From Rhynchopus euleeides (Eukaryota > Euglenozoa > Diplonemea > Diplonemida > Diplonemidae): a DNA stretch of 64,000 bases. The position numbers were made by a program, and so were the translations under genes. The number at the start of each line of letters is the position of its first letter. Position 1 is the first letter of the stretch. Below are positions 32,077 to 41,638 of the stretch, in pieces. The notes below the pieces were generated by a model, which saw nothing but the letters and a program-made list of their open reading frames with translations, made no database searches and was not told the origin of the DNA. The stretch is from the NCBI GenBank assembly GCA_963210315.1, contig OY723320.1:620001-684000 (forward strand), given 5' to 3'.

Positions 32077-33100
32077 GTGTGCATTGCTTGCTTGTGGGGA
32101 GGGGGAGAGAGGGGGAGGGGGGGCAGGAAGAACATGTGAAAAATAGATTATGCGATCGGCTGCAAAAAAAAATGGCCTCCTGGAGTCGTGCCATTGGCCC
32201 AGACGACCCCCCCCCCCTCCCGCGTGGCGTTCGTCCTGGCCATGATGCAACACGTTGTCAAGAAAGTCTGTCAACCGAAAGAAAATATAGGGGGAATGGG
32301 GGGGGGCAAAAGAAGACCCCCACTTCACCATTCCCCCCCCTTTGATCTCGGAGGAGATGTACCAACGATGCCCTGTCGTCGGGAAACCCCCCCCCCCCCC
32401 CTCTCACTGTGCTATCGCCATGACGATCTGCACTTGTCATAGTTTGGCACATGCAGGGATCTAGCCTAGGCGAAGGGGGTGGCGGTGGCACTTCTCAGCC
32501 CCACCACCGCTACACCCCCACCAGCTATCACAACCTGCATGCACAATAACGAGTGTGATGGGGTGAAGCTCTGCGATTCCCCCCTTGTTATAGTATTCTT
32601 TTTATGGCCCAAAACAAGCTTGTTTGGGTTTTGTCACAGCGAAAGAGTCAGCGTGGAGTGTGTGGCGGGGCCACAACACACTTCAGCTCGTGCACACAAA
32701 CAAGACAAATAAAAAGCACACCGAGCCCCTTTCTTCTGAAGTATCCGTCAGGTGGATCACCGGGTAGGGAGAGAACCGGCCTTTCTTTCTCGACTTCACT
32801 GCCCCACCATATCGGGGGTGCACTTAGTATAGAGGCAAAGGGGGTGGGGGGGGAGAGGATGTGGGCTAGCTGGTCTTCCGCTATTGCTTGGCTGCGCGTC
32901 CCCCGCACACCCCACACCCCAAACACCCCTGACCCTGGCACTGCTGGCACTGTGTTGTTGTCCCTTGCAGCTCGGTGTGTTGCCGCTGTGTGATGAGGGC
33001 CACCCTTCCCTTGCCTCCACACACACACACACCGCACCTCCAGCAGAGGCACAGCTCCACAGCACTCAGGGAGGGAGGAAAGCAGAAGAGAAGAGAAGAG

Positions 33101-33928
33101 ATGGAGGTGACGGTGAGGCACGCGGGGAGCGGGCGGAGCTGCGTTGTCGGTGTTGCGGACACCGACACCGTGCTGGATCTGAAGACACGTGCGGTGGGGG
33201 AGATCTTCGCAGGCCGCCGCATCGACGCAGGCAGAGTGGCTGGCGGGCTGGCGGCACACATCGGCACGGGGACGGCGGAGGGGGAAGTGCTTGACGACAC
33301 CCTGCACATCGCAGACACGCGCCTCGAGGGTGGGGATGATGTCCAGTTGGTGCAGCGCTGGGCTGACGTGAAGGCGCCTGCTGAGTATACAATCAGGGAG
33401 TGGATCAAGACTGTCGAAGTGTCATCCTGTGGCACGCTGTGCTGTGTCACAGGGACAGGTCCCCTGTACATCTTCGACACCACCACTGCTGAGTTGGTGA
33501 CTGAGATCGGGCTGGAGGGCATGCGTGGCAATCCCTCCCGTGCCGCCTTCTCCAGGTGTGGCGGGTGGATCGCAGCTGGTTATAATCCCACCATCGCTGT
33601 GTGGAGCACATCAACATGGGAGTGTGTGCGCACCCTTGAGGGTCATACAGGTTCGGTGGATTGTCTCGCGTGGACACACTGCGGCCGTCTCGTGTCAGGT
33701 TCAGAGGACCACACAGTGCGTGTGTGGGACGTGGAGGAGGGTGTGTGCACCGCTGTGCTGGTGGGTCACACAAGCTGGGTCCACGGCCTCATTTTTCTGT
33801 CTCAGACGGATGGTGAGCGGGAGACGGGGACACCAGGGAAGTCAGAGACGGACAGAACGGAGGTTTCACAGTCGCAGCCAGGGGAGCCTGGTAATGGAAC
33901 AGAACCAGAGCCTGAAGGAACCACTTGA
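33101..33928 (+). pseudogene. 5' part of an A-type WD40 gene, cut by an insertion
   Basis: This starts with the intact ubiquitin-like module and blades 1-3, then is interrupted after base 33789 (VLVGHTSWVHGL). The frame runs 45 residues into the inserted DNA and stops at 33928, giving 275 residues. The rest of the gene resumes at 35237. Bases 33616-33789 are repeated exactly at 35063-35236. Without the insertion and one duplicate, the gene would be 386 residues in one frame, so the insertion is recent. Three-blade propellers do not close, so the truncated product is unlikely to fold normally, although it could still supply the ubiquitin-like module. Confidence 0.8.
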
Positions 33929-35062
33929 CTATATGCCAAGTGAGTGCCGCGTGGGGTGAGCTACGACCACGTGATGATGAAGGCTTGAACAAGAGAAGAA
34001 GCGTTTAGTGTATACGAATGTGTGAGGTGAGTGTGTGTGCTGACGGACGTGACGGAACGTGATGAATATTTTTTATCTTACTCCACCAAAATTTTCGTTA
34101 CTCCTATTAATCTCCTACACCCCTACTTTTTTCTACTCCTCCACCACTTTTTTTGACTGTAAAAAAAATTCATCTCCGGGATTTTTTTTGAGAGGGTGCA
34201 GGAAACTTATTCACAGGGTGCAGGAAACATATTTTCCACTCAGAGGCACACCCTGGGACCCACTACCCCCCATCCAGGCCAAATAGCACCTAGTTACCAC
34301 TACTGCCTATAAAGTGATTTTCACTGTTTTTTTCGACTGGGGGGTATTCTCGACCCGGGCGGAGTAACTCAAATTGTGGTGTTGGGGGCCCTCGCTACCA
34401 AGTGTGACTGAGTGAGAAAAAGTGAGAAGTCAGCCATGTTTGGCTGACAACTGACGACTCGTGACTCACAGTGACTCGTAGCGAGGGCCCCCGTTGTAAG
34501 ATAAAATCACGAATTACACTCCACAGTAGCCATTTTTGTACTCTCGTATGGGTTTTTTTGCACTCGTCGCCTTCGGCGACTCGTGCAAAAAAATCCCAAA
34601 CTCGAGTAAAAAAATGGCTACTTTAGTGTCGTGTAATTAATAACTAGTTTTCTAAAACGAATTCCCCCCCCCCCTCTCCCCCCGGAACCTGAGAATGTGA
34701 CCGCCTACCCAATGGTGTTTACACAAAGGAGTTCAGCGTGTTAAACCCCATTCTCTGTTCCCAAGGCAGAGCGGCTATGTGTACCCAGAGTGTACGTACG
34801 TGCACATGGCTCTGCAGATACGCTGAGTGGTGAGGGGCATGCCTGTTTTCCCTTTTGTTTCCATCATCTTGTATTCAGAATGAACACACGAATGAAACAG
34901 GACTAGAGACAGAACGCCCCCACCCTTGGTATTTGGTGTTGTAGTGTGTATTGACACAAAGGCAACAAAAACAAACCCCCCCCCCCCCCAATGTTGTGAC
35001 AAGCAAAACTTGTAAGTTCTGCAGGAATTTACACATTCTTAAACCTTGATATCAAGACATAA
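33790..35062. mobile_element. 1273-bp insertion in a WD40 gene, flanked by a 174-bp duplication
   Basis: Unlike its surroundings, much of this insert is AT-rich (34050-34330). It has no convincing gene. It contains an inverted pair 'gggggccctcgctac' (34386-34400 and its complement near 34478-34493), then a long foldback at about 34512-34640. There are no obvious terminal inverted repeats at the insert ends (left 'catttttctg', right 'caagacataa') and no poly-A. The flanking 174-bp direct repeat is far longer than usual transposon duplications. Confidence 0.65.
34512..34640. repeat. Foldback element with ~60-bp arms
   Basis: The two arms are nearly complementary from 'attacac' outward to a central 'gcgcc ttcg ggcg'-like loop near 34570-34580. 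The arms contain 'gtagccatttt' and 'ggtttttttgcac' and their complements. As DNA or RNA it would make a hairpin of about 60 bp. Confidence 0.75.
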
Positions 35063-35708
35063 ATGGGAGTGTGTGCGCACCCTTGAGGGTCATACAGGTT
35101 CGGTGGATTGTCTCGCGTGGACACACTGCGGCCGTCTCGTGTCAGGTTCAGAGGACCACACAGTGCGTGTGTGGGACGTGGAGGAGGGTGTGTGCACCGC
35201 TGTGCTGGTGGGTCACACAAGCTGGGTCCACGGCCTTGCTGTGTCACACACAGCCATCTTCACCGCGTCGAGAGACGAGACGATCCGAGCGTGGGACGTG
35301 GACACCCTCAGCCACACCCACACCCTGACGGAACATACAGACGAAGTGAATGACCTTGCGCTCACCACCGACGAGAAGCAACTGGTGTCCTGTTCCGATG
35401 AGAAGTCTACGACGGTGTGGTGCACGAACACACTTCAGTGCTTGAGGACGATAAGTACAGTGCGGCTGTTCGCGTGTCAGCTTGTTGTATCACAGGAGAT
35501 GGACGTCATTGTGATAAATGCCCTCTTCGATACCCTGTACCTGTTCCGCCTCAGCACAGGGATGCCTCTCCCGCTCTCAGAGGTGCACGATTGGAATCAT
35601 TTTGCAATCAGCCCCTGTGGCAGGTGGCTCTTCTTCAGTGGTAATGAAGGTGACGGTGCGTGTATCCGTGTGCGTGCTGCCAGCATCCTGCTGAATCACA
35701 CCTCTTGA
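35063..35708 (+). pseudogene. 3' part of the interrupted A-type WD40 gene
   Basis: Blades 3-7 of the propeller (WECVRTLEGH to AASILLNHTS), with the A-type tail LPLSEVHDWNH and AISPCGRWLFF. The first 174 bp duplicate 33616-33789. An in-frame ATG at 35046 (MISRHK) lies in the insert, so a 220-residue piece could be made, but it has no proper promoter or N-terminal module. The simplest view is the displaced end of the gene at 33101. Confidence 0.78.
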
Positions 35709-36010
35709 GCATGCGATGCCTTGCGTTGCGGGACTGCCGTCTGCTCTGTGCCACCCTTGCCAGCACAGAGCACAGGACATGCAAAGACACACGTTGCTTG
35801 GCTGCGCGTCCCCCGCACACCCCACACCCCAAACACCCCTGACCCTGGCACTGCTGGAACTGTGTTGTTGTCCCTTGCAGCTCGGTGTGTTTCCGCTGTG
35901 TGATGAGGGCCACCCTTCCCTTCCCTCCACACACACACACACCGCACCTCCAGCAGAGGCACAGCTCCACAGCACTCAGGGAGGGAGGGAAGCAGAAGAG
36001 AAGAGAAGAG
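35709..36010. promoter_or_regulatory. A-type WD40 spacer and leader
   Basis: Another near-exact copy of the tandem spacer (compare 14246-14608), ending in the purine-rich stretch before the ATG at 36011. Confidence 0.5.
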
Positions 36011-36327
36011 ATGGAGGTGACGGTGAGGCACGCGGGGAGCGGGCGGAGCTGCGTTGTCGGTGTTGCGGACACCGACACCGTGCTGGATCTGAAGACACGC
36101 GCGGTGGGGGAGATCTTCTCACGCCGCCGCATCGACGCAGGCAGAGTGGCTGGCGGGCTGGCGGCATTTATGTGTTCCGCCTCAGCGCAGGTGAGCGACT
36201 CGACCACGAACTCGTTCCTGCCTCTCATTTTGCCACCAGCCCCTGTGGCAGGTGGCTCTTCTCCGGAATGTTTGGCCTGTATCGTGTGCAGGCTGTCAGC
36301 GCCCTGCCGCAGCAGCACACCTCTTGA
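36011..36327 (+). pseudogene. Collapsed A-type WD40 gene lacking the propeller
   Basis: The leader, ATG and first ~51 residues (MEVTVRHAGSG to VAGGLAA) are intact; the sequence then jumps near 36165 to the last ~50 residues of an A-type gene (VFRLSAGERL, ATSPCGRWLFS, QAVSALPQQHTS) in another frame. About 850 bp covering the blades is deleted. The 3' spacer follows normally. This is an internal-deletion pseudogene marking the end of the WD40 series. Confidence 0.8.
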
Positions 36328-36759
36328 GCATGCGATGCCTCTTGCCGGCCTGCCGTCTGCTCTCTGCCACCCTTGCCACCGCACAGAGCACAGGATATGC
36401 AAAAGACACATGTTGCTCCCCCCCCCCCCGCCCTCCCCCCACACGGGTGTGCGCTTCTCTGCGGGACACTGGCGCATCCTGCCAGAGACTCCTTCAGGAT
36501 GGGGCCGTTCAGGCTCCAGAGGGCAACGTTGCAGTGCTTTTTTCAATGTGTCTCGAGACCTCCCCGCTACACGGCAGCCTGGTCAGGGTTCTTACCAGGC
36601 CTTTACCCTAGTCAGTGACCAGGGGGTGCAGGGACAAATGTGCCCCCCCCCCCCCTTGGTCACAGCACCGTGTTGCACTCACACACACATCCCCTCTCGC
36701 CACCCCCTCGTCACCTGCAGATACAAACCCGTCGTGTCTCCAACAGGGTGTGCCAAACT
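36328..36759. promoter_or_regulatory. 5' flank of P450 copy 1
   Basis: The first ~90 bp is WD40 3' spacer; a C run lies near 36643. From 36691 ('cccctctcgccacc') to the ATG the sequence is identical to 48136-48204 ahead of P450 copy 2, so the duplicated block starts here. 'cacctgcag' (ends 36720) and 'ctccaacag' (ends 36746) are possible acceptor sites for a leader intron or trans-splice. Confidence 0.5.
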
Positions 36760-38454
36760 ATGTTCGTGTCGTTCTGCTACGATGCAGCCTGGGGTCTCGC
36801 GCTGGTTCTCGGCGCCCTTCTTGCAACAGTCCTCATCCGCACATTCTTCGTCTTCCTGAAGCAGAGGGGCCATGCGGCAGCGCTGTCTTCCTACCGTGGG
36901 CCACCGACCGACGGCCCGCTCGGCATGTGGGGGAACGCGCAGCACAGGGCAAAGCAGTACGGCAGGCTGCACATCTACCACGCGGAGAACCTTGCGAAGT
37001 ACTGCGAGGGGGGGAAGGGGTGCTACCTCCTGCTGGGCCCTGCCTTCATGCACAGCGTGTCGGGTTCCTGCCACGATCTCGTGACAGGGGACCCTGCGTT
37101 TGTGAAGCATGTGATGGCGGACCAGTTTGACAAGTGGACGAAGACCAACCCTGGGGGGCGGATGTTTAGCACCATCACCGACTGGCTGGGGACCGGGATC
37201 TTCACAATCGACCACGGCCCGGATGCGGAGTTCCCGCAGGATGGGGGCCGGATGTGGCACGCGCACCGCCGCACGGCGGCAACCATTTTCACACGGCAGC
37301 TGTTCAAGACGTTCTACCAGGAGGTGTTCCTGACGCACACGCAGAGCCTGGTCTCAATCCTGTTGGAGAAGGCAGGGCCGAAGGGCGACAACCCCATCGA
37401 CTTCCAGTTCTGGATGCACGCCCTGACGATGGACTGCTTCGGGGAGATCGCCTTCGGGAAGAAGCTGGGCAACCTGTCGGGTGAGGATGAGGGGTTCGGG
37501 AAGGCCTTCGACACGGCACACAACCAGGTGCTGCTGTTCATCAAGACCCATATCAAGCAGCTGCTGCTGCGCGAGCTGCTGCCCACATCCATTGGGAACG
37601 CCGTGCAGAAGCACCTCATCGAGGGCCCCAGCAAAGTGCACGCCGAACTCCGCCACCAGACCAAGCTGATGCATGACTACATTCAGCCCATGATCGACGA
37701 GAAGCGTGCCAACCTGGAGACCCGCCAGGACAACGACCTACTCTCGATGTTCCTCAAGCTGGAGCCCGAGGCAGAGGGCGGGGTCGACTTCACCGACAAG
37801 ACCCTTTGCGACATGGTTGCGAACTTCATGCTTGCGGGGCGCGACACCACCGCCGCAACCCTGTCGTGGATGTTCTACCGCCTGGGCCTCCCTGAGCACT
37901 GCGCCATCACCCAGGCGGTGCAGGACGAGATCGACACGGTGCTGCGGGGTGCAGTGCCGACGCATGACGACCTTGCGGACATGCCGTATCTGCGTGGCTG
38001 CCTCTATGAGGCACTGAGGCTGCACCCAGTGGTGCCAACGATGACTCTGGTGTCGAAGTGCGACGACGTGCTGCCTGACGGCGTGTCTGTGCCGCGCGGG
38101 ACGAAGATGATGATTTCCAACTACGCGATGGGGAGGAGCTGCCACATCTACGGGGAGGACGCCGCAGAGTTCCGCCCGGAGCGCTGGATCCCCTTCAAAC
38201 AGCCCGACCAGTTCGCGTTCCCAATGTTCAAGGCGGGGCGCCGCATCTGCCTCGGGAAGGACATGGCGCTGTTTGAGGCAACCGTCGTGGCGGCCATGCT
38301 GCTGCAGAAGTTCACGCCTGAGGTGGTGCGTCCCGAGGCAGTGGTGGCCGGCACGAAGCTCACCATGAACTGCAAGGATTCCACGACAGGCGGAGACGAG
38401 CTGTGGCTGAGGCTGAGGCCCAGGGACGGCGCCCCGATCCCTCAGTCGCCGTGA
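36760..38454 (+). CDS. Cytochrome P450, fatty-acid hydroxylase-like (copy 1)
   Basis: A 564-residue membrane-anchored mono-oxygenase. The start (MFVSFCYDAAW) is the first ATG after the conserved leader and directly precedes an N-terminal anchor (LALVLGALLATVLIRTFFVFL). Canonical motifs: I-helix AGRDTT at 359-364, ExxR at E417-R420 (YEALRLHP), PERW (EFRPERWIPF) and heme loop FKAGRRICLG with Cys497 as the thiolate ligand. The AGRDTTAATLSW and PMFKAGRRICLG phrases are those of CYP86/CYP94/CYP704-type fatty-acid omega-hydroxylases, so a long-chain fatty acid or similar lipid is a reasonable substrate guess. Likely ER membrane, served by a P450 reductase elsewhere. About 95% identical to the gene at 48205. 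Confidence 0.92.
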   Translation: MFVSFCYDAAWGLALVLGALLATVLIRTFFVFLKQRGHAAALSSYRGPPTDGPLGMWGNAQHRAKQYGRLHIYHAENLAKYCEGGKGCYLLLGPAFMHSVSGSCHDLVTGDPAFVKHVMADQFDKWTKTNPGGRMFSTITDWLGTGIFTIDHGPDAEFPQDGGRMWHAHRRTAATIFTRQLFKTFYQEVFLTHTQSLVSILLEKAGPKGDNPIDFQFWMHALTMDCFGEIAFGKKLGNLSGEDEGFGKAFDTAHNQVLLFIKTHIKQLLLRELLPTSIGNAVQKHLIEGPSKVHAELRHQTKLMHDYIQPMIDEKRANLETRQDNDLLSMFLKLEPEAEGGVDFTDKTLCDMVANFMLAGRDTTAATLSWMFYRLGLPEHCAITQAVQDEIDTVLRGAVPTHDDLADMPYLRGCLYEALRLHPVVPTMTLVSKCDDVLPDGVSVPRGTKMMISNYAMGRSCHIYGEDAAEFRPERWIPFKQPDQFAFPMFKAGRRICLGKDMALFEATVVAAMLLQKFTPEVVRPEAVVAGTKLTMNCKDSTTGGDELWLRLRPRDGAPIPQSP

Positions 38455-38547
38455 AGCGCCAGCATGGACCTTTTGTTGACTGAGAGAGTTAAGAGTTGTG
38501 CTCACAACGCAGGAGAAGCTTTGAAAAATACTGCAATTTGTTTACCG

Positions 38548-38740
38548 GTTACGAACGACGAAGCGGAGCGAAGGCGCGAACGTAAGAATGAAGTGGACTG
38601 TCGTGCGACTGAGCCTTTGTAAGAATCACACCTTTGCGCCACTTCACACAGAGCTTCCACAGCCTTTGACACAGGAGTGTGCGCTCAACGAAAGTAGCCT
38701 GGAGCTGCCTCTTTGCAGTTGCCCAACCACAGTGTGGTTT
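38548..38740 (+). repeat. Dispersed ~180-bp repeat (gttacgagcgacgaag type), copy 2
   Basis: This lies inside the P450 duplicated block but is absent at the matching site in copy 2, where 'ttgaaaaat' passes almost directly to 'tttacagttgc'. It therefore inserted after the duplication, or was deleted from the other copy. Confidence 0.65.
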
Positions 38741-39440
38741 TCTCTTTTGTCGTGTGGATTGCAGCGAAATGAGTGCGATTTTTAATCTACTCGGCGCGGA
38801 CAGCTGGGGGAAAAAATAGTTGCTTTCTGCGCCGTTTCTTGTTTACTGGATTCTTGCGACACCAGCCCCCACCCTCCCATCCCACCTCACCCCTCCCCGA
38901 TAAGCACGGTGAGGAGTCAGCCGTAGCTACGTTTACGGGCAAGTGAAGCTTGCAGCCCTGCGAGGCTGTGGCCGAATGGCCACCCCAGATTTGTTTTGAG
39001 AACAGCATCCTCTGTGACACTGCGTGCCACACCGTGTGTCCAACTCGCGCCACCTTTTGCAACGCAGTTCTTTTGTTAGTCAAGCAGCACACCCATTCTC
39101 ACCGTGGGTGAGTGCTGATGATTGTTAATGGTGGATGTTGACGCGGACCAGGTGGACTTTTAATCCCCGGTCTTCCCAGCCAAAGATCCCCGATTCATCC
39201 CCGCCTTTTTCCAGCCAAAAATGCTACCCAATGTCCCTCCTCCAGCGTGGGGCCCTTGGCCTTGTACCAAATGGGTTCCTTCCACGGTTCCTCCCGCTCG
39301 CGCCATCCTCGGGTGCTGCCGGAAAACCCAAAAAACGGCTTTCGGGACCGTTATTCCGACGATACCCCCTGATATGCCACAGCTGAAAAACAGCCCAAGG
39401 ACTTGCTGCAGTTACTAGACGGGCAGACACACGCTACATC

Positions 39441-39500
39441 GGGGGTCTGGGGGGCGGAGCCCCCCAGCCGCCGGAGGCCACGGTCATGAACATCTGTTCA
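39441..39500 (+). repeat. Dispersed palindromic GC element, copy 2
   Basis: Core 'ctggggggcggagccccccag' type hairpin followed by 'ccggaggccacggt' and ending at 'catctgttc'. Confidence 0.75.
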
Positions 39501-39615
39501 TTGTGGGCGTGCAGATTCTGGGTGAGTTGGCTGCGTCCTCCTGAGGCTACTGGGGCTGTTGGATTCCCTGACCTGATGGGAATCGAAGGACTTGGGTCCG
39601 AGATATCCGCCACAG

Positions 39616-39672
39616 GGGGGTCTGGGGGGCGGAGCCCCCCAGCCGACGGAGGCTACGGTAGTGAACGTCTGG
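39616..39672 (+). repeat. Dispersed palindromic GC element, copy 3
   Basis: Same core with small changes in the tail ('cgacggaggctacggtagtg'), only about 115 bp after copy 2. Confidence 0.72.
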
Positions 39673-40033
39673 CTCTTGGCTAGAAAAAACCAGTTTTTGG
39701 GGGTCTTCGCTACGGGGTGACCGTCAGTGCGTTTTGGTGAATTCCCTGTTGAATTAGCTGAAAACTGGCGGAGATTGACGGAGGATAAGGGCCAGCGAAG
39801 ACCCCCTTTAGCTGGAAAAAAATCGGTTTTTGGCTGGGAAAAATCCGGAAAAAGGGCGGGTGCCCGGAGGACTCATTCTCATCCCCCACTAGAAATACAC
39901 CTGACGCCGACGTGCATAAAAAAATCAGCATCAAAACAATCCCCCCCCCCCCCCTTCTCACCATTCCCCTCTCTTTATAATAAGCTAAGCGTCAAAGCAA
40001 TGGCACCCCACCCCCCACCCCCCTTTAATTTTT

Positions 40034-40170
40034 TACCACAACAGGGAGCCTGTCAGTGTCAAAAAGATAGTAGGCAGCGCTTGGGGCAACAAATTCAACC
40101 TCCTCATCAGGCTGCGGAGTTGCTTTTGTTTTGCCCGGATTTGGCGCACGAACAACAGCCTTATCTTTTT
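40034..40170 (+). repeat. Dispersed ~145-bp repeat, copy 3
   Basis: Closely matches 31935-32076. It is followed directly by a piece ('gtgcgctcaac', 'gtagtccggaactgttc') of the other dispersed repeat seen at 24185-24242, so the two repeat types are joined here. Confidence 0.75.
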
Positions 40171-40667
40171 CTCCAAGGTGTGCGCTCAACAAAAGGTAGT
40201 CCGGAACTGTTCTCCCACAGTTGCTGGACAGGGTGTCTCCCAAAAAGCGGAGTAGGGTCATTCGCTCTGTGTCTTTGTGTGTCAGGTTGCAACCTTAAAT
40301 TGTGAGGCAGCTCCGCTCTTCCGCATTTTAGAGCGAAATACCCTCATGAGTGCGATGTTTGCCTCCCAGCAAGGCAGCGTCAAGCCATTGTTGCTCATGG
40401 CTGAGGGTATTTTTTTTTAGATTCAATACCTCAGGGTATAAGATAGACTTTTTTTCTGGCGCCGTTTTCCGGTTTTTCTGGTTTTGAAAATTTTTCGCGC
40501 GCGCCTTCGGCGCGCGCGACCCGCGCAAACCCTCCCAGAATCTGAGAGGGCCCAGTGCCTGCGCGCGTCCTGTCGTACTGAGGCTGCTTGGTGGGGCAGG
40601 CGCAGCAGCTGCTTTGAAAGTTTGGACTCTCGGCCAAAAAACCGGTCTGGTGCAATGTTTTTACGCA

Positions 40668-40727
40668 GGGGGGTCTGGGGGGCGGAGCCCCCCAGCCGCC
40701 GGAGGCCACGGTAGTGAACATCTGTTC
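40668..40727 (+). repeat. Dispersed palindromic GC element, copy 4
   Basis: Full copy with the hairpin core and the conserved 'cacggtagtgaa' tail. Confidence 0.75.
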
Positions 40728-40998
40728 CCTACAGTCTGGATTCGCTTGTAAGTAGGAAGGCTTCACTGTATCGCAGCCCGGCCAGCAGGAGATCACTGGT
40801 CCTTGAGGGTTCAACCTTCAGGGTGGAGGAGGACGTGGGAGCGACCACTCGTGACAGGTGTGCGTTGTGGGTGGAGTGGATGCACGGCAGACCTTGTCAT
40901 GGCCAAAGGGTCCACGAGATCTCCGCCACGTAGAGCCTAGACGAGAGTTTTCGAGGAGATGGGCACCTAGCTGTGACGACAGGCAACAAACAAATCTC

Positions 40999-41511
40999 CA
41001 CGGTTTGCCCCCCGGGCGGGATCCCGGGCGGGCCCGGCCGGGTTCCGGGAAATTCCGGGATTCCCGGGATTCCCGGGATTTCCCGGCCGGGAAATCCCGG
41101 GATGACCCCGGGGTATCCCGGGGTCATCCCGGGACCCCCCCGGGGTCAGGTGTAGGTGGGTGGTAAGATGACTTGAGAGTTTTGCACATTGCACATTGCA
41201 CGCTGCCGTTGCCCCCTTCCCCTTTGCGATCCACCCGATGTCATTAGTTTTTGCTGGACCCGACTATTTCACCTCACATATACCGCACGTGACTTGGACC
41301 CCACAACCCCGCCCCGCCCCCCCCCCCCCCCCACGTAACTGCGCCGCATACACACACCCGGCAGAGAAACCTTCCACAACAGCAAACATGCACCGTACTC
41401 TTTTGTTACTCCTCATTTTTTTTTCCTTCCTGCTCGTTGGTGATGCAGCACCAGGGCAGAAAGGAGGGAAGAGGGCGAGGGATGATGCGGATGACGGCGA
41501 CAGCGATGGCC
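40999..41511 (+). mobile_element. Truncated 5' end of a hAT-like transposon
   Basis: It begins 'cacggtttgcccccc' with a CCCGG-rich terminus and runs to the first ~40 codons of the transposase gene (MHRTLLLLLIFF, ATG at 41388). It is a near-exact inverted copy of 45892-46457, the right end of the complete element, then stops abruptly at 41511. It is therefore a second, 3'-truncated copy in the opposite orientation next to the long element, and the pair can form a ~0.5-kb hairpin. Confidence 0.75.
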
Positions 41512-41638
41512 CTTTTCACTACGCACAAACTACGCAATATGGGGTCGTCAGGGGCACCAAAGTATTGAACAAAAGAATGTTTTAAAATTTTTCGCGAAGC
41601 GCGATTTTCGTCTTAAAACTTAAAATTATCTTAAAATT

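Larger units (their letters stand above)
31265..33100. other. Intergenic region with MITE-like element and dispersed repeat
   Basis: This holds the inverted-repeat element at 31358-31730, a copy of the ~145-bp dispersed repeat at 31935-32076, several long G and C runs, and from about 32882 the conserved leader of the next A-type WD40 gene. No coding region is supported. Confidence 0.6.
38455..40998. other. Intergenic region between P450 copy 1 and the hAT-like elements
   Basis: Bases up to about 39010 belong to the duplicated P450 block (matching up to about 50330), apart from an extra ~180-bp repeat at 38548-38740. Then come three copies of the GGAGCCCCCC element, an inverted 'gggggtcttcgct' pair (39697-39709 and 39793-39806) and a ~145-bp repeat copy. 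A 'cgcgcgcgcc ttc ggcgcgcgcg' hairpin lies near 40497-40519. No gene is supported. Confidence 0.55.

Noticed and set aside
34525-34545. Match to the dinoflagellate spliced-leader core 'gtagccatttt'
   Set aside because: Only 11 bases agree, the following bases do not, and the match lies in a hairpin arm.
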